Source: Haemophilus massiliensis (GTDB lineage Bacteria > Pseudomonadota > Gammaproteobacteria > Enterobacterales > Pasteurellaceae). From it: DNA of 64,000 nt. The position numbers were made by a program, and so were the translations under genes. Positions within the stretch are counted from its first letter, which is position 1. Every line of letters starts with the position of its first letter. The stretch is from the NCBI GenBank assembly GCA_000752995.2, contig LM994636.1, positions 694,879 through 758,878 on the forward strand. The letters are read 5' to 3'. The notes below the pieces were generated by a model. The model was given only the letters and a program-made list of their open reading frames with translations. It ran no database searches and was not told where the DNA came from. Below, one piece after another: positions 28,769-39,152 of this stretch.

Positions 28769-28855
28769 TGGTGCCCGAGGGCGGACTTGAACCGCCACAG
28801 CCCGAAAGCCGAGGGATTTTAAATCCCTTGTGTCTACCGATTTCACCACTCGGGC
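28769..28855 (-). tRNA. tRNA-Leu (anticodon TAA)
   Basis: The 87-base gene folds with acceptor arms GCCCGAG and CTCGGGC, has a long variable arm and the TWC-like GGTTCAAGTCC, and encodes its own CCA end. The anticodon loop TTTAAAA reads TAA. It lies 3 bases after tRNA-Gly and is co-transcribed, like E. coli glyW and leuZ next to pgsA. Confidence 0.96.
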
Positions 28856-28858
28856 GAG

Positions 28859-28934
<76 letters not shown>

Positions 28935-28973
28935 ATTCTGACGGCAGCATTTCGCTACCGGAGGACGTGGTGG

Positions 28974-29001
28974 ATTTTACGGATTTCTTGCTATTAGTCA
29001 A
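28974..29001 (-). promoter_or_regulatory. sigma-70 promoter for the tRNA-Gly/tRNA-Leu pair
   Basis: On the minus strand TTGACT (-35, 28996-29001) and TAAAAT (-10, 28974-28979) are 16 bases apart, with the expected start about 30 bases before the tRNA-Gly gene. Confidence 0.65.
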
Positions 29002-29114
29002 ATAGAAAATGAAGAATTTAAGTCCAATTGCCTAAAAAGAAATCACGCCTGATTTATACGCTGTTAATGTCATAAACTAGGTTAATTTTGACCGCACTTT
29101 TGCAATAAAGTGAA

Positions 29115-29666
29115 TTATTGCTCATTTAATAGATTACCTTTTGCCGCTTTTAAATATTGCAGCATTGACCAGACGGTCAGGATTGCGGCGATGTATAAAA
29201 AAATAATGCCAGCGATTTCCATCAGTACGTTATAACGCCATAGTAAGCCGCCCAGTGCCAGCATTTGTGAGGCGGTTTTGACTTTTCCCAGCCATGATAC
29301 CGCGACTTTGCTGCGACTGCCGATCTCCGCCATCCATTCCCGTAAGGCAGAGATAATGATTTCACGCGAGATCATGATGATTGCGGGGAGTGTGACCCAG
29401 AAAGAATGCTGATATTCCATGACTAAAGCCAGTGCGGCGACAACCATGACTTTGTCGGCCACAGGATCTAAAAACGCTCCGAAAGGCGTGCTTTGATTCC
29501 ATTTACGCGCCAGATAACCATCGAACCAGTCGGTTATGGATGCCACAAAGAAGATAATTGTGGTTACCAGAGGTGCCCAAGTGAAAGGAAGATAAAAGGC
29601 AATAATAAAGAAAGGGATCAGTACGACCCGGAATAATGTCAGAATGGTAGGAAAATTCAATTTCAT
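29115..29666 (-). CDS. pgsA: CDP-diacylglycerol-glycerol-3-phosphate 3-phosphatidyltransferase
   Basis: PgsA makes phosphatidylglycerophosphate, committing lipid to phosphatidylglycerol and cardiolipin. The 183-residue membrane protein has the full CDP-alcohol phosphotransferase signature DGxxAR(8)GxxxDxxxD, from D49 in WFDGYLAR to D71 in LDPVADK. Several helices follow. It lies directly upstream of the tRNA-Gly/Leu genes on the same strand, as in enterobacteria. uvrC, which precedes it in E. coli, is not here. Confidence 0.96.
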   Translation of the reverse strand: MKLNFPTILTLFRVVLIPFFIIAFYLPFTWAPLVTTIIFFVASITDWFDGYLARKWNQSTPFGAFLDPVADKVMVVAALALVMEYQHSFWVTLPAIIMISREIIISALREWMAEIGSRSKVAVSWLGKVKTASQMLALGGLLWRYNVLMEIAGIIFLYIAAILTVWSMLQYLKAAKGNLLNEQ

Positions 29667-29742
29667 AGAAATTCGGTCAGTAGTCGGTAATTCGACTGTA
29701 TTTTAAAACAAATTATGCGGCTTGGACAGGGGTATTTTGAGG

Positions 29743-29774
29743 AAAAAAGATTGGATTATAATCCAATCTTTTTT
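29743..29774 (-). terminator. intrinsic terminator after ilvE
   Basis: AAAGATTGGAT-TATA-ATCCAATCTTT is a near-perfect palindrome with A- and T-runs on both sides, immediately after the ilvE stop. Confidence 0.85.
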
Positions 29775-29791
29775 CAGTGATTACAGGAGAA

Positions 29792-30811
29792 TTATTCTAC
29801 TTTGACAATCCAGCCTGCTGGCGCGTCAATGTCACCGAACTGAATACCGACCAGTTCGTCATAAAGTTTTTTGGTAACCTCGCCGACTTCGGTTTCGGAA
29901 TAGAATACGTGGAAATTATCGCCATATTGAATGCCGCCAATTGGCGAGATCACCGCGGCAGTACCGCAGGCGCCGGCTTCTTTAAATTGATCCAATTCAT
30001 TGATGTACACATCGCCTTCAACGGTTTCCATGCCTAAGCGTTCTTTGGCTAAATAAAGCAGCGAATATTTGGTGATACTAGGCAGAATAGATGGCGATAG
30101 CGGGGTAACGAATTTATTGTCTTTCGTAATCCCAAAAAAGTTTGCCGAACCGACTTCTTCAATTTTGGTGTGCGTGGCCGGATCAAGGTAAATACAATCA
30201 CTGAAATGGCGTTCTTTGGCCTTTTTACCCGGATACAGACTGGCGGCATAATTTCCGCCGACTTTGGAGGCGCCGGTACCGTGCGGCGCCGCGCGATCGT
30301 ATTCGGAAACGATAAAATTAGTTGGTTTCATGCCGCCTTTGAAATAAGCTCCAACCGGACAGCAGAAAATTGAGAAAATATATTCCGGTGCGGCATTGAC
30401 GCCGATATTGTCTCCGACCCCAATCAAGAATGGGCGTAAATATAAGGTTGCGCCACTGCCGTAAGGCGCAAGCCATTCTTCATTGGCTTTCACCACCTGT
30501 TTGCAAGCGTCAATAAACATGTCAACCGGGACATTCGGCATCAGTAAGCGTTGTGCGCTGGCCTGCATACGTAGTGCGTTTTGATCCGGTCTGAACAGAT
30601 TGATTGAACCGTCTTTGCAGCGGTATGCTTTCAGTCCCTCAAAACATTGTTGACCATAATGTAGTGCGGTTGAACCTTCGCTGATATGTAGTTGATTATC
30701 TTGTGTTAATTCGCCTTTAGACCATTTCCCGTCTTTCCAATAGGCAATATAGCGGTAATCAGTTTTTATATAACTGAAACCTAAATGTTGCCAATCAATA
30801 TTTTTACTCAT
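29792..30811 (-). CDS. ilvE: branched-chain amino acid aminotransferase
   Basis: IlvE moves the amino group between glutamate and the keto acids of leucine, isoleucine and valine. The 339-residue protein is the longer class IV aminotransferase type, related to eukaryotic BCATs rather than to the 309-residue E. coli IlvE. The PLP lysine is K183 in [11 protein letters not shown], and [13 protein letters not shown] and EEVGSANFF are conserved. It stands alone and ends in a strong terminator. Its promoter region adjoins the GcvB RNA, which globally controls amino acid genes. Confidence 0.96.
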   Translation of the reverse strand: MSKNIDWQHLGFSYIKTDYRYIAYWKDGKWSKGELTQDNQLHISEGSTALHYGQQCFEGLKAYRCKDGSINLFRPDQNALRMQASAQRLLMPNVPVDMFIDACKQVVKANEEWLAPYGSGATLYLRPFLIGVGDNIGVNAAPEYIFSIFCCPVGAYFKGGMKPTNFIVSEYDRAAPHGTGASKVGGNYAASLYPGKKAKERHFSDCIYLDPATHTKIEEVGSANFFGITKDNKFVTPLSPSILPSITKYSLLYLAKERLGMETVEGDVYINELDQFKEAGACGTAAVISPIGGIQYGDNFHVFYSETEVGEVTKKLYDELVGIQFGDIDAPAGWIVKVE

Positions 30812-30957
30812 TTTATTTCCTTACACATTGATACGATAAATTTAATCTACACCATTCCTTATGGGTTGAAAACCGTTTTGGATTAAAATCGGGGGATTTT
30901 ATCAATTTATTTAATTTGACAGGGCAATTTCAGTGAGATTGTGGTAGTATGCGCAGA

Positions 30958-30987
30958 TAAAAAAACACCGCTCATATAAGAGCGGTG
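30958..30987 (-). terminator. Rho-independent terminator of gcvB
   Basis: CACCGCTC and GAGCGGTG form the stem around TTATAT, followed on the minus strand by TTTTTTTAT. Confidence 0.88.
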
Positions 30988-31142
30988 CGTATAACCTAAA
31001 TAGGGTTTAAAAAATATACAGGAAGTGAAATGAGTAACTTTATCAGTTACTCTGTCCGGTTTCCCGGACAATATGCAAACACAACATCATACTTAAGTCC
31101 GAAACTCTTTAACCAGTAAGGAATTACCAATCATTAAGTATG
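30959..31142 (-). ncRNA. gcvB: GcvB small regulatory RNA
   Basis: An RNA of about 185 bases is encoded between ilvE and gcvA, divergent from gcvA as gcvB is in enterobacteria. Read on the minus strand it contains the G/U-rich seed ATGATGTTGTGTTTGC (31076-31091), matching the R1 region of E. coli GcvB, hairpins GTCCGG/CCGGAC and AGTAACT/AGTTACT, a CACTTCCTGT element near 31020, and a final terminator. GcvB base-pairs with mRNAs of amino acid transport and synthesis genes with the help of Hfq. Family membership is inferred from seed, structure and gene context. Confidence 0.88.
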
Positions 31143-31148
31143 GCGCGT

Positions 31149-31177
31149 ATTGTAGAGAGGTCGTCCGGATTGGACAA
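31149..31177 (-). promoter_or_regulatory. promoter of gcvB
   Basis: On the minus strand TTGTCC (-35, 31172-31177) and TACAAT (-10, 31149-31154) are exactly 17 bases apart. Initiation is expected near 31142. GcvA, encoded next door, activates gcvB in relatives. Confidence 0.75.
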
Positions 31178-31265
31178 TGGATATTTTTTTATTTGATATA
31201 TTAGAAAAACTAATCCGAAAATCAGTAACTTATTATAAATTAAATTTTTATTATTGGGAAGATTT

Positions 31266-32162
31266 ATGTATAAACGTTTGCCTCCCCTGAATTCACTGAA
31301 AGCATTCGAATGTTCTGCCCGTCATTTAAGCTTTACTAAAGCGGCGGATGAACTCTTTGTTACCCAAGCGGCGATCAGCCACCAGATAAAACTATTAGAA
31401 GATTTTTTAGGCATTGAGCTATTTAAACGTAAAAATCGTTCGCTGGAATTAACCGAATTCGGTAAAGCTTATTTTACCGATGTCACCAAAATTCTGCACC
31501 GTTTGGCGGAAGCGACGGATAATTTATTGGCGCAGAAAAACGACAAATATCTGGCCATCAGCGTGCCGCAGACGTTCGGTATGCAATGGCTGGTACCGCG
31601 GTTGAGTGAGTTTCATCAGTTGCATCCGGATATTGAAGTGCGTCTGAAAGGAGTAGATCAGGATGAAGGGCTATTAAATAAAGATGTGGATGTAGCGATT
31701 TATTACGGCCGAGGAAACTGGGATAATTTGCAGGTGGAAAAACTGGCGGAAGAACATTTATTGCTGCTGGCATCGCCGAAATTACTAGCTCAGCAACCGG
31801 TCCGTTCACAAGAAGATCTTAAAAAGCATACCTTAATTCACATTTATACCCGCGATAACTGGCAAAATATGGCGAATTATTTACAATTGGACGGCCTGGA
31901 TATTCAGCACGGACCGCTGTTCAGCCACACTTTTATGGCGTTGCAGGCGGCGGTGCACGGGCAAGGTATTGTGCTGGCAAACCGCGTGTTGGCACAGCAA
32001 GAAATCAGCAACGGCAATCTGCAAATCGTATTACCGACCAATTTGAAAGATCCGAAATCCTTTTATGTGGTAAATCGCCTCGATAAAGCCAATGACGCGC
32101 AAATTGCGGCATTTCGTGATTGGATCATCAAGGCAATGAAACAGAGTGGCAGCGATGAATAA
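31266..32162 (+). CDS. gcvA: LysR-family regulator GcvA
   Basis: GcvA controls the glycine cleavage genes and the GcvB RNA. The 298-residue protein opens [23 protein letters not shown], the typical GcvA start, followed by the winged helix-turn-helix [19 protein letters not shown] and a periplasmic-binding-like effector domain. The ATG at 31266 is preferred over a TTG four codons earlier. The rlmM start overlaps its end by 8 bases, an order also known in enterobacteria. The glycine cleavage genes themselves are not in the window. Confidence 0.93.
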   Translation: MYKRLPPLNSLKAFECSARHLSFTKAADELFVTQAAISHQIKLLEDFLGIELFKRKNRSLELTEFGKAYFTDVTKILHRLAEATDNLLAQKNDKYLAISVPQTFGMQWLVPRLSEFHQLHPDIEVRLKGVDQDEGLLNKDVDVAIYYGRGNWDNLQVEKLAEEHLLLLASPKLLAQQPVRSQEDLKKHTLIHIYTRDNWQNMANYLQLDGLDIQHGPLFSHTFMALQAAVHGQGIVLANRVLAQQEISNGNLQIVLPTNLKDPKSFYVVNRLDKANDAQIAAFRDWIIKAMKQSGSDE

Positions 32163-33246
32163 GTTAGCATTATATTGCCGTGCCGGGTTTGAAAAAGAAG
32201 CCGCCGCAGAAATCACCGATAAAGCGACACAACTGAATATTTTCGGTTTTGCTCGCGTTATAGAGAACAGCGGTTATGTGATTTTTGAATGTTATCAACC
32301 GCATGAGGCGGATCGACTGGTGCGTGAAATTCCGTTTAATCAGTTGATTTTCGCTCGCCAGATGATGGTCGTGTCGGACTTGTTGCAAGATTTACCACCG
32401 CAGGATCGCATTAGCCCGATTATCGCGCAGTACCAGCGAATTGAACGGTTAGTCCCTTTACACCAAAGCAATGAGATTCGGGTGGAAACCGCCGATACCA
32501 ACGATGCCAAAGCGCTTTCAGGATTTTGCCGAAAATTTACCGTACCGTTGCGCAACGCCTTGAAACAACAGGGCTGGCTGTGCACTCAGGCGAATGAAAA
32601 GTGCGGTCTGACATTGCACATTTTTTTCATCCAATCCGACCGTTGTTATGTTGGCTATTCTTATAACGACAATCATTCGCCGCATTTTATGGGAATTATG
32701 CGACTGAAATTCCCGCCTCAGGCACCGAGTCGCTCGACGCTGAAACTGGAAGAAGCGATTCTGACTTTTATTCCGCGTCGGCACGAGGCACGGCATTTCA
32801 ATGAAAATATGTACGCGGTGGATCTCGGTGCCTGCCCGGGCGGTTGGACCTATCAGCTGGTAAAGCGCGGTCTGTTTGTGTATGCCGTTGATCACGGAAA
32901 AATGGCGGCGAGCCTGTATGATACGGGACGCATTGAACATTGTGCGGAAGATGGTTTTAAATTTCAGCCGCCGAAACACCGCCGTATTGATTGGCTGGTG
33001 TGCGATATGGTAGAGCAGCCAAGTCGCATTGCCGCCTTAATCAGCAAATGGCTGATTAACGGCTGGTGCAACGAAACCATTTTCAATCTGAAATTGCCGA
33101 TGAAAAAACGTTATGCCGAAGTATGCCGCTGTTTGCATGACATCCGGCAGGTGCTGCAACAACAGGGATTGCGTTTTTCTATGCAGGCTAAACATCTTTA
33201 TCATGACCGGGAAGAAATTACCGTGCATATTAAGCTCACTCGCTAA
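32155..33246 (+). CDS. rlmM: 23S rRNA 2'-O-methyltransferase (C2498)
   Basis: RlmM methylates the 2'-oxygen of cytidine 2498 in 23S rRNA. The 363-residue protein has an N-terminal THUMP-like part and a Rossmann methyltransferase domain with the SAM motif [13 protein letters not shown] near residue 223. The catalytic KDKE-type tetrad is represented by D, K and E residues in [11 protein letters not shown] and [11 protein letters not shown]. It overlaps gcvA and is translationally coupled. Confidence 0.95.
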   Translation: MNKLALYCRAGFEKEAAAEITDKATQLNIFGFARVIENSGYVIFECYQPHEADRLVREIPFNQLIFARQMMVVSDLLQDLPPQDRISPIIAQYQRIERLVPLHQSNEIRVETADTNDAKALSGFCRKFTVPLRNALKQQGWLCTQANEKCGLTLHIFFIQSDRCYVGYSYNDNHSPHFMGIMRLKFPPQAPSRSTLKLEEAILTFIPRRHEARHFNENMYAVDLGACPGGWTYQLVKRGLFVYAVDHGKMAASLYDTGRIEHCAEDGFKFQPPKHRRIDWLVCDMVEQPSRIAALISKWLINGWCNETIFNLKLPMKKRYAEVCRCLHDIRQVLQQQGLRFSMQAKHLYHDREEITVHIKLTR

Positions 33247-33377
33247 AGCTACATCGGTGCGGCATACCGCGCCGATTGTCTGCAATAAAACTTCTCGAAT
33301 TCCGACCGCACTTTTTATTGTCCTTTGCGGAAAAACTCAATATAATTTAGCCTGTATAAAAAAACAGTGGTGATGTA

Positions 33378-35561
33378 ATGGATATTTCTGAATTACTTGA
33401 CGGATTAAATGATAAACAACGCGAAGCAGTTGCCGCGCCCTTAGGCAATTATCTGGTGCTGGCTGGAGCGGGCAGCGGTAAAACTCGAGTGCTGACATAC
33501 CGCATTGCTTGGCTTATTGCGGTGGAACATATCGCGGAAGGCAGTATCATGGCGGTGACTTTTACTAATAAAGCGGCAGCGGAAATGCGTCAGCGGATTG
33601 ATGCCACGCTGACTCAATATTCATCGCAGCGTTTATTCGGTATGTGGGTCGGCACCTTTCACAGTATCGCTCATCGTCTATTGCGCGCACATCACGCTGA
33701 CGCCGATCTGCCGCAGGATTTCCAGATTCTGGACAGCGAGGATCAGCTGCGACTGGTGAAGCGTTTGATGAAGCTGCATCATTACGACGAAAAAATGTAC
33801 CCTTACAAACAAGCGTGCTGGTATATCAATAATAAAAAAGAAGAAGGGTTACGCCCCGATCAGATTGATGATAACAATGATCCGCAGGAGCGGGAATGGA
33901 TCCGCATTTACCGCATTTATCAGGACGCCTGTGATCGCGCAGGTCTGGTCGATTTTTCCGAACTGTTGCTGCGCGCTTATGAACTATGGCTGAAAAAACC
34001 GGTTATTTTGCAGCGTTATCGCCAGCGTTTTCAACACATTCTGGTGGACGAATTTCAGGATACCAACAAAATTCAATATGCGTGGATTAAATTGCTTGCC
34101 GGAGAACAGGGCAAGCTGATGATTGTCGGTGATGATGATCAGTCGATTTATGGCTGGCGTGGCGCGCAGGTTGAGAATATTCACCGCTTTTTGCAGGATT
34201 TCCGTCATGCACGGACTATTCGCCTTGAACAGAATTACCGTTCGACGGGCAATATTTTGCAAAGTGCCAATCACTTAATTGCCAATAACAATAACCGACT
34301 AGGCAAAGATTTATGGACTAACGGCGAGCAGGGCGAACCGGTTGGGATTTATGCGGCGTTCAATGAATTGGATGAAGCGTTGTTTGTGGCAAGTCAGATT
34401 AATATCTGGTTGGAAGAGGGCGGTAAACTGGATGATTGCGCGGTATTGTATCGTAGCAACAGCCAGTCACGTGTGATTGAAGAAGCCCTGATTCGGGCGA
34501 AAATTCCATATCGCATTTATGGCGGCATGCGTTTCTTTGAACGACAGGAAATTAAAGACGCGCTGGCTTATTTGCGTTTGATCGCCAACCGTCAGGATGA
34601 TGCCGCCTTTGAACGCGTGGTCAATACGCCGCCGCGCGGTATCGGTGATCGTACGCTTGACAGTTTGCGGACGTTAACCCGCGAACGGCAGATCACGCTA
34701 TGGCAGGCAACGCAGGTGGCGATTCAGGAAAATATGCTATCCGTTCGCGCTGCGACCGCACTTGTGCGGTTTCTTGAACTGGTTAACTCACTGCAACGCG
34801 ATACGGAAGAAATGCCGTTATTTGCACAGACGGATTTCGTGATTAAGCATTCCGGCTTATATGATATGTATAAGCAGGAAAAAGGCGAGAAGGGCGAAGT
34901 GCGGATCGAAAATCTGGAAGAATTGGTCACTGCCACCAGGGAATTTGTTAAACCGGACGAGGCAGAGGAAATGTCTGATTTGACCGCCTTCTTAACTCAC
35001 GCCTCTCTTGAAGCAGGCGAAGAACAGGCTTCGCCGCACCAATCCTGTGTGCAGATGATGACGCTGCATTCGGCGAAGGGGCTGGAGTTTGCTCGCGTGT
35101 TTATTGTCGGCGTGGAAGAAGGGCTGTTTCCGAGTTTTCGTTCCTTTGAAGAACCGGGTAGACTGGAGGAAGAACGCCGTTTAGCTTATGTAGGTATTAC
35201 TCGGGCGAAGAAAAAATTGACCCTGTGTTATGCGGAAAGCCGCCGTTTATATGCCAAAGAAGAGCGTCATTTGCCGTCGCGTTTTATTGCCGAATTGCCG
35301 AGCGACTGCATTCAGGAAGTGCGCCTGCGCGGCACCGTCACCCGCGCCTATAACCGCAGTGCGGTGGGCAGTATTGCGCCGGCATCCGTATTGTCGGAAA
35401 GTGATTGGAAAAGCGGACAAAAAGTGAGACATGCGAAGTTTGGCGTGGGAACCGTCATCAACGTGGAAGGCGCGGACAACCAAACCCGTTTGCAAGTTGC
35501 ATTTCAGGGACAGGGCATTAAATGGCTGATTGCCGCGTTGGCAAAATTGGAAAAACTGTGA
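33378..35561 (+). CDS. uvrD: DNA helicase II
   Basis: UvrD unwinds DNA in nucleotide excision and mismatch repair. The 727-residue protein is a full-length superfamily 1A helicase: Walker A AGAGSGKT (29-36), motif II LVDEFQDTN, QSIYGWRGA, motif IV EQNYRST, motif V MTLHSAKGLEF, and motif VI VGITRAKKKL. The C-terminal KVRHAKFGVGTVINVEG segment is the UvrD tudor-like end that binds RNA polymerase. An internal palindromic uptake signal occurs at 34756. Confidence 0.98.
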   Translation: MDISELLDGLNDKQREAVAAPLGNYLVLAGAGSGKTRVLTYRIAWLIAVEHIAEGSIMAVTFTNKAAAEMRQRIDATLTQYSSQRLFGMWVGTFHSIAHRLLRAHHADADLPQDFQILDSEDQLRLVKRLMKLHHYDEKMYPYKQACWYINNKKEEGLRPDQIDDNNDPQEREWIRIYRIYQDACDRAGLVDFSELLLRAYELWLKKPVILQRYRQRFQHILVDEFQDTNKIQYAWIKLLAGEQGKLMIVGDDDQSIYGWRGAQVENIHRFLQDFRHARTIRLEQNYRSTGNILQSANHLIANNNNRLGKDLWTNGEQGEPVGIYAAFNELDEALFVASQINIWLEEGGKLDDCAVLYRSNSQSRVIEEALIRAKIPYRIYGGMRFFERQEIKDALAYLRLIANRQDDAAFERVVNTPPRGIGDRTLDSLRTLTRERQITLWQATQVAIQENMLSVRAATALVRFLELVNSLQRDTEEMPLFAQTDFVIKHSGLYDMYKQEKGEKGEVRIENLEELVTATREFVKPDEAEEMSDLTAFLTHASLEAGEEQASPHQSCVQMMTLHSAKGLEFARVFIVGVEEGLFPSFRSFEEPGRLEEERRLAYVGITRAKKKLTLCYAESRRLYAKEERHLPSRFIAELPSDCIQEVRLRGTVTRAYNRSAVGSIAPASVLSESDWKSGQKVRHAKFGVGTVINVEGADNQTRLQVAFQGQGIKWLIAALAKLEKL

Positions 35562-35592
35562 AAAAAATTACCGCACTTTGAGCATGGGGAAA

Positions 35593-35619
35593 GGCAGCCT
35601 TGCGCTGAATAAGGCTGCC
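35593..35619. terminator. hairpin between uvrD and modE
   Basis: GGCAGCCTT and AAGGCTGCC form a perfect 9-bp stem between convergent genes. T-runs are weak on both strands. Confidence 0.55.
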
Positions 35620-35630
35620 GCTAAGTCGGC

Positions 35631-36407
35631 TTAATACAACGTGAGCAATACGATTTGTTCCGGATCAATAGTACAGTAGACTTCTTCATCCACACGGAAT
35701 TCTTCATTTTTACCGACGGTCGCGCAGCATTCGGTATTGTCTCTGAGTGATAGAATCACTTCTTTGACATGTGCTTTGTCGGTTATTGCACTGATATTTG
35801 CGCAAAAGCAGTTTTGGGTGTTTACCGGCGGGGTATGATGCAGTTTTACCCAAGGCGCTTTCACCATAATCATCACTTCTTTGCCGGAAACAAGCTGCAA
35901 ACGCGCCGCACTTTGCGCCGTAATTGAAGCGATAAGCGGCTGCGGAAAACCATTAATGCCGATTTCCACATAGCAGTGAATATCTTGTAAACGCAAGTAT
36001 TTGACTTGACCGAAAAACTGGTTTCGGGCGCTGCTTTGCAAAGAGAAGCGGGCGGTGGCGGAAAGCAGGCTGTCAAGCGGCACGCTTTCATCTTGTAGGA
36101 TCGCAAACGCTTTTTGTTGGGTTTGTTCCAGTAAATCATAGAGTTGCAGCAAGCGCTGGGCATACACCGTCAGCATTGTACCGCCGCCGTTTTTGCCGCC
36201 GATATTGCGTTCGAGCAAGGGTTTCGGACTGATCGCATTCATTGCTTCCAGATGATCCCATGCACTTTTGTAGCTGACTTGTGCATTTTTCGCCGCTTGA
36301 TTAATTGAACCGTATTGCTGAATTGCTTTTAGCAGACGGATCCGCTTCGGATCGACAAAAAGTTGTCGTTGCAGTTTTATTGTGAGAAGAATTTCTGTTT
36401 CCGACAT
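35631..36407 (-). CDS. modE: molybdate-responsive regulator ModE
   Basis: ModE binds molybdate and represses the uptake genes while activating some molybdoenzyme genes. The 258-residue protein has the LysR-like winged helix (RLLKAIQQYGSINQAAKNAQVSYKSAWDHLEAMN, residues about 22-56) and tandem C-terminal Mop folds (SARNQFFGQVKYL near 125, NCFCANISAITDKA near 200). It faces away from modABC over a 128-base region with a candidate ModE box, the classical arrangement. DmsA, encoded 14 kb away, needs the molybdenum cofactor. Confidence 0.95.
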   Translation of the reverse strand: MSETEILLTIKLQRQLFVDPKRIRLLKAIQQYGSINQAAKNAQVSYKSAWDHLEAMNAISPKPLLERNIGGKNGGGTMLTVYAQRLLQLYDLLEQTQQKAFAILQDESVPLDSLLSATARFSLQSSARNQFFGQVKYLRLQDIHCYVEIGINGFPQPLIASITAQSAARLQLVSGKEVMIMVKAPWVKLHHTPPVNTQNCFCANISAITDKAHVKEVILSLRDNTECCATVGKNEEFRVDEEVYCTIDPEQIVLLTLY

Positions 36408-36483
36408 AAGTATTGCTCCATGTTGACTGGTTGATTTATTTTAATGGAAAGTTCTTTTTTTCTGTAGCTTTTATTTTTCGATT

Positions 36484-36508
36484 CGTTATATAATCCCATG
36501 CATATTGC
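36484..36508 (+). promoter_or_regulatory. candidate ModE operator upstream of modA
   Basis: CGTTATAT...CATATTGC is an imperfect dyad. The left half CGTTATAT equals the half-site of the E. coli ModE box. It lies about 30 bases before the modA start, where repression is expected. Confidence 0.5.
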
Positions 36509-36535
36509 TTCTATGTTACATTTATGGAGAACATT

Positions 36536-37300
36536 ATGCCTAATATTAAACAATTTGCCCGTGCCGTTATGTTGAGCTGCGCAGTACTTGCGTTATCTGT
36601 TCAAGCGAAAATCACCGTTTTTGCTGCGGCGTCAATGACCAATGCGTTGGAAGATGTGAAAGCGGCATATCTGAAAGCCAATCCGAATGAAGAAATTGAT
36701 TTCTCCTTTGCTTCTTCTTCCGTACTGGCCCGCCAGATTACTGAAGGGGCGCCGGCGGATGTATTTATTTCCGCGGACCAAAAATGGATGGATTTCCTGG
36801 CAGAAAAAAATGCTATTGTGTCGGATAGCCGTTTTGATTTGGTCGGCAACAAATTAGTGATGATTGCGCCGGAAAAAAGCCAGGTTGAGCATGTCGATTT
36901 AACTGATGATAAATGGCAAGCCGTATTAAAAGACAGCTATCTGGCGGTTGGCGATCCGGCACATGTTCCGGCGGGCAAATATGCCAAAGCGGCATTTACT
37001 CATTTAAACCAATGGAATGCGCTGGAAGACAAACTTGCGCGCGCAAATAATGTGCGTGCGGCACTGGCATTAGTGGAGCAGGGTGAATCGCCGTTAGGCG
37101 TAGTGTATGCCACCGATGCGGCAGCAAGCAAGAAAGTGAAAGTGGTTGCGGTATTCCCGAATGGTTCGCATCCGCCGGTAGAATATCCCGCTGCGATCGT
37201 CGCCGGTCATGATAATCAGGAAAGTCGGAACTTTTTGAATTATTTAAAATCCGAACCAGCGAAAAAAATATTTGAACAATTCGGTTTTTCCAGTAAATAA
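36536..37300 (+). CDS. modA: periplasmic molybdate-binding protein
   Basis: ModA captures molybdate in the periplasm for the ModBC transporter. The 254-residue protein has a signal peptide of about 24 residues ending LSVQAK, then TVFAAASMTNALEDV and the oxyanion-binding FSFASSSVLARQI block near residue 60. The conserved AVGDPAHVPAGKYAKA segment follows. The ATG at 36536 stands 6 bases after GGAG; that GGAG is part of a longer frame beginning at 36524, which is rejected. A hairpin with a T-run lies between modA and modB. Confidence 0.96.
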   Translation: MPNIKQFARAVMLSCAVLALSVQAKITVFAAASMTNALEDVKAAYLKANPNEEIDFSFASSSVLARQITEGAPADVFISADQKWMDFLAEKNAIVSDSRFDLVGNKLVMIAPEKSQVEHVDLTDDKWQAVLKDSYLAVGDPAHVPAGKYAKAAFTHLNQWNALEDKLARANNVRAALALVEQGESPLGVVYATDAAASKKVKVVAVFPNGSHPPVEYPAAIVAGHDNQESRNFLNYLKSEPAKKIFEQFGFSSK

Positions 37301-37309
37301 TAAAGACGG

Positions 37310-37341
37310 GCGGAGGAAATAAATAGCCTCCGCATTTTTTT
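37310..37341 (+). terminator. terminator-like hairpin between modA and modB
   Basis: GCGGAGG and CCTCCGC form a perfect 7-bp stem with a loop of ten bases, followed by ATTTTTTT. It probably lets most transcripts end after modA, giving more binding protein than permease, with read-through to modBC. Confidence 0.8.
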
Positions 37342-37381
37342 CGTTACGCGATTATAGGAAAACGGATTATTTGGCGTCTTT

Positions 37382-38107
37382 ATGTCATCATTGTTTGATT
37401 ATTTCCAACTCTCTCAGCCCGAGATCAACGCGATTTTATTAAGTCTTAAAGTCGCGTTGATCTCTATTTTTGTAAGTCTCCCCCTTTCGATTTTTCTTGC
37501 TTGGTTGCTGACGCGTAAAACATTTTGGGGAAAATCGGTGTTAAATGGCATTATTCATTTGCCACTGGTATTGCCGCCGGTGGTGATTGGTTATTTGCTG
37601 TTGGTTATCATGGGACGCAACGGCATTATCGGACGTTATTTGCAGCAATGGTTTGATTTCAGTTTTGGTTTTAACTGGTACGGTGCGGCGCTGGCATCGG
37701 CGATTGTCGCATTGCCGCTGGTGGTGCGTTCAATTCGATTGGCGCTGGAAAGCGTAGATTTTAAGCTGGAGCAGGCGGCAAGAACATTAGGTGCATCTGG
37801 GTTAAAAACTTTTTTTACCATTACCTTACCGCTTTCTCTACCGGGAATACTGGCCGGACTAATTCTCGGGTTTGCCCGCTCTTTAGGTGAATTCGGCGCC
37901 ACCATTACTTTTGTCTCCAATATTCCGAAAGTCACTCAGACAATTCCGCTTGCGATGTTTTCCTTTATTGAAACGCCGGGTGCAGAAGGTGCGGCAGCAC
38001 GGCTTTGTTTGATTGCGATTATTATTTCGTTGATTTCATTATTGTTATCGGAATGGCTGGCGAAACGCACACAGAAAAAATTGGGGCAGATGAATGCTGG
38101 AAATTAA
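37382..38107 (+). CDS. modB: molybdate ABC transporter permease
   Basis: ModB is the inner-membrane channel of the molybdate importer. The 241-residue protein has five to six helices and the ABC-permease EAA loop [30 protein letters not shown] near residue 135. It is followed by modC with a 14-base overlap, so the two are coupled. Identity is secure within the ModB/CysTW family, and the neighbours fix the substrate. Confidence 0.96.
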   Translation: MSSLFDYFQLSQPEINAILLSLKVALISIFVSLPLSIFLAWLLTRKTFWGKSVLNGIIHLPLVLPPVVIGYLLLVIMGRNGIIGRYLQQWFDFSFGFNWYGAALASAIVALPLVVRSIRLALESVDFKLEQAARTLGASGLKTFFTITLPLSLPGILAGLILGFARSLGEFGATITFVSNIPKVTQTIPLAMFSFIETPGAEGAAARLCLIAIIISLISLLLSEWLAKRTQKKLGQMNAGN

Positions 38108-39152
38108 TGTCAGTAAAACCTTGGGGCAGATGAAGTTTGCTGCCAATTTACAGATTCCGAATCAGGGCATTACCGCGTTATTCGGTTTATCGGGATCCGG
38201 AAAATCATCGCTAATCAATTTAATCAGCGGATTGTTGTCCCCCGATGCAGGATATATCCGGTTAAATCACCGCACTTTGGTGGACACACAAAATAATGTT
38301 AATTTGGCGCCGAACCAGCGGCAGATCGGTTATGTTTTTCAGGATGCCCGTCTGTTTCCGCATTATACGGTAAAAGGCAATTTACGTTACGGTATTAAAA
38401 ACGCAAGCCGGCAGGAGTTTGATGATATTGTCGAACTGCTGGGAATCGGACATTTATTGAAGCGCTACCCGATAACCTTATCCGGCGGAGAAAAGCAACG
38501 GGTTGCGATTGGGCGGGCATTGTTGACGGATCCCGAAATTTTGTTAATGGACGAGCCGTTATCAGCGTTGGATCTGCCGCGTAAACGGGAATTGCTTAAC
38601 TATTTGGAAAAATTATCGAAGCGAATCAATATTCCTATTTTATATGTTACGCACAGTTTGGACGAATTGCTGCGTCTGGCAGAACGCGTGGTATTATTGG
38701 ATGACGGCAGTGTTCGCGCCTATGATATGCTGGAAAATATCTGGCAAAGCCCGTTATTTGATCCGTGGAAAACCGAAAATGAACAAAGTGCAGTGCTGGC
38801 GTTGCCGGTTCATTTTCACCATCCGGTATATCCGATGACCGCACTGGCATTGGGCGAACAATCGTTATGGGTCGGCACGGTTTCACAGCGGGTGAATGAA
38901 AAGGTACGCATTTGTATTGCCGGTTCCGATGTTTCTGTGGCGCTGACGTTGCCACAGAAAAGCAGCATTCGTAATATTTTGCGCGGAAAAATCACCGCAC
39001 TTTTCACGCGGGAAAACCGAGTGGACGTGCAAATTGACGTGGCTAAACAGCTTATTTGGGCGACGATCAGCCCATGGTCTTTACAGGAATTGAATTTGCA
39101 GGTCGGGCAGACGGTCTATGCCCAGATTAAAGCCGTATCGGTAATGCAATAA
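38094..39152 (+). CDS. modC: molybdate ABC transporter ATP-binding protein
   Basis: ModC powers molybdate import. The 352-residue protein has an ABC ATPase domain (Walker A GLSGSGKS at residues 31-38, Q-loop [12 protein letters not shown], signature [16 protein letters not shown], Walker [13 protein letters not shown]) and a C-terminal Mop-like regulatory domain from about residue 285. No modD or other gene follows. A stem TAAGGGTG / CACCCTTA sits at the stop codon. Confidence 0.96.
   Translation: MLEINVSKTLGQMKFAANLQIPNQGITALFGLSGSGKSSLINLISGLLSPDAGYIRLNHRTLVDTQNNVNLAPNQRQIGYVFQDARLFPHYTVKGNLRYGIKNASRQEFDDIVELLGIGHLLKRYPITLSGGEKQRVAIGRALLTDPEILLMDEPLSALDLPRKRELLNYLEKLSKRINIPILYVTHSLDELLRLAERVVLLDDGSVRAYDMLENIWQSPLFDPWKTENEQSAVLALPVHFHHPVYPMTALALGEQSLWVGTVSQRVNEKVRICIAGSDVSVALTLPQKSSIRNILRGKITALFTRENRVDVQIDVAKQLIWATISPWSLQELNLQVGQTVYAQIKAVSVMQ

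Noticed and set aside
30916-30950. TTGACA and TAGTAT as a plus-strand promoter
   Set aside because: The spacing of 23 bases is too long, and the region is explained by the gcvB terminator and the ilvE upstream region.
32518-32979. 153-codon open frame antisense to rlmM
   Set aside because: It lies wholly within rlmM on the other strand, with no supporting signal.
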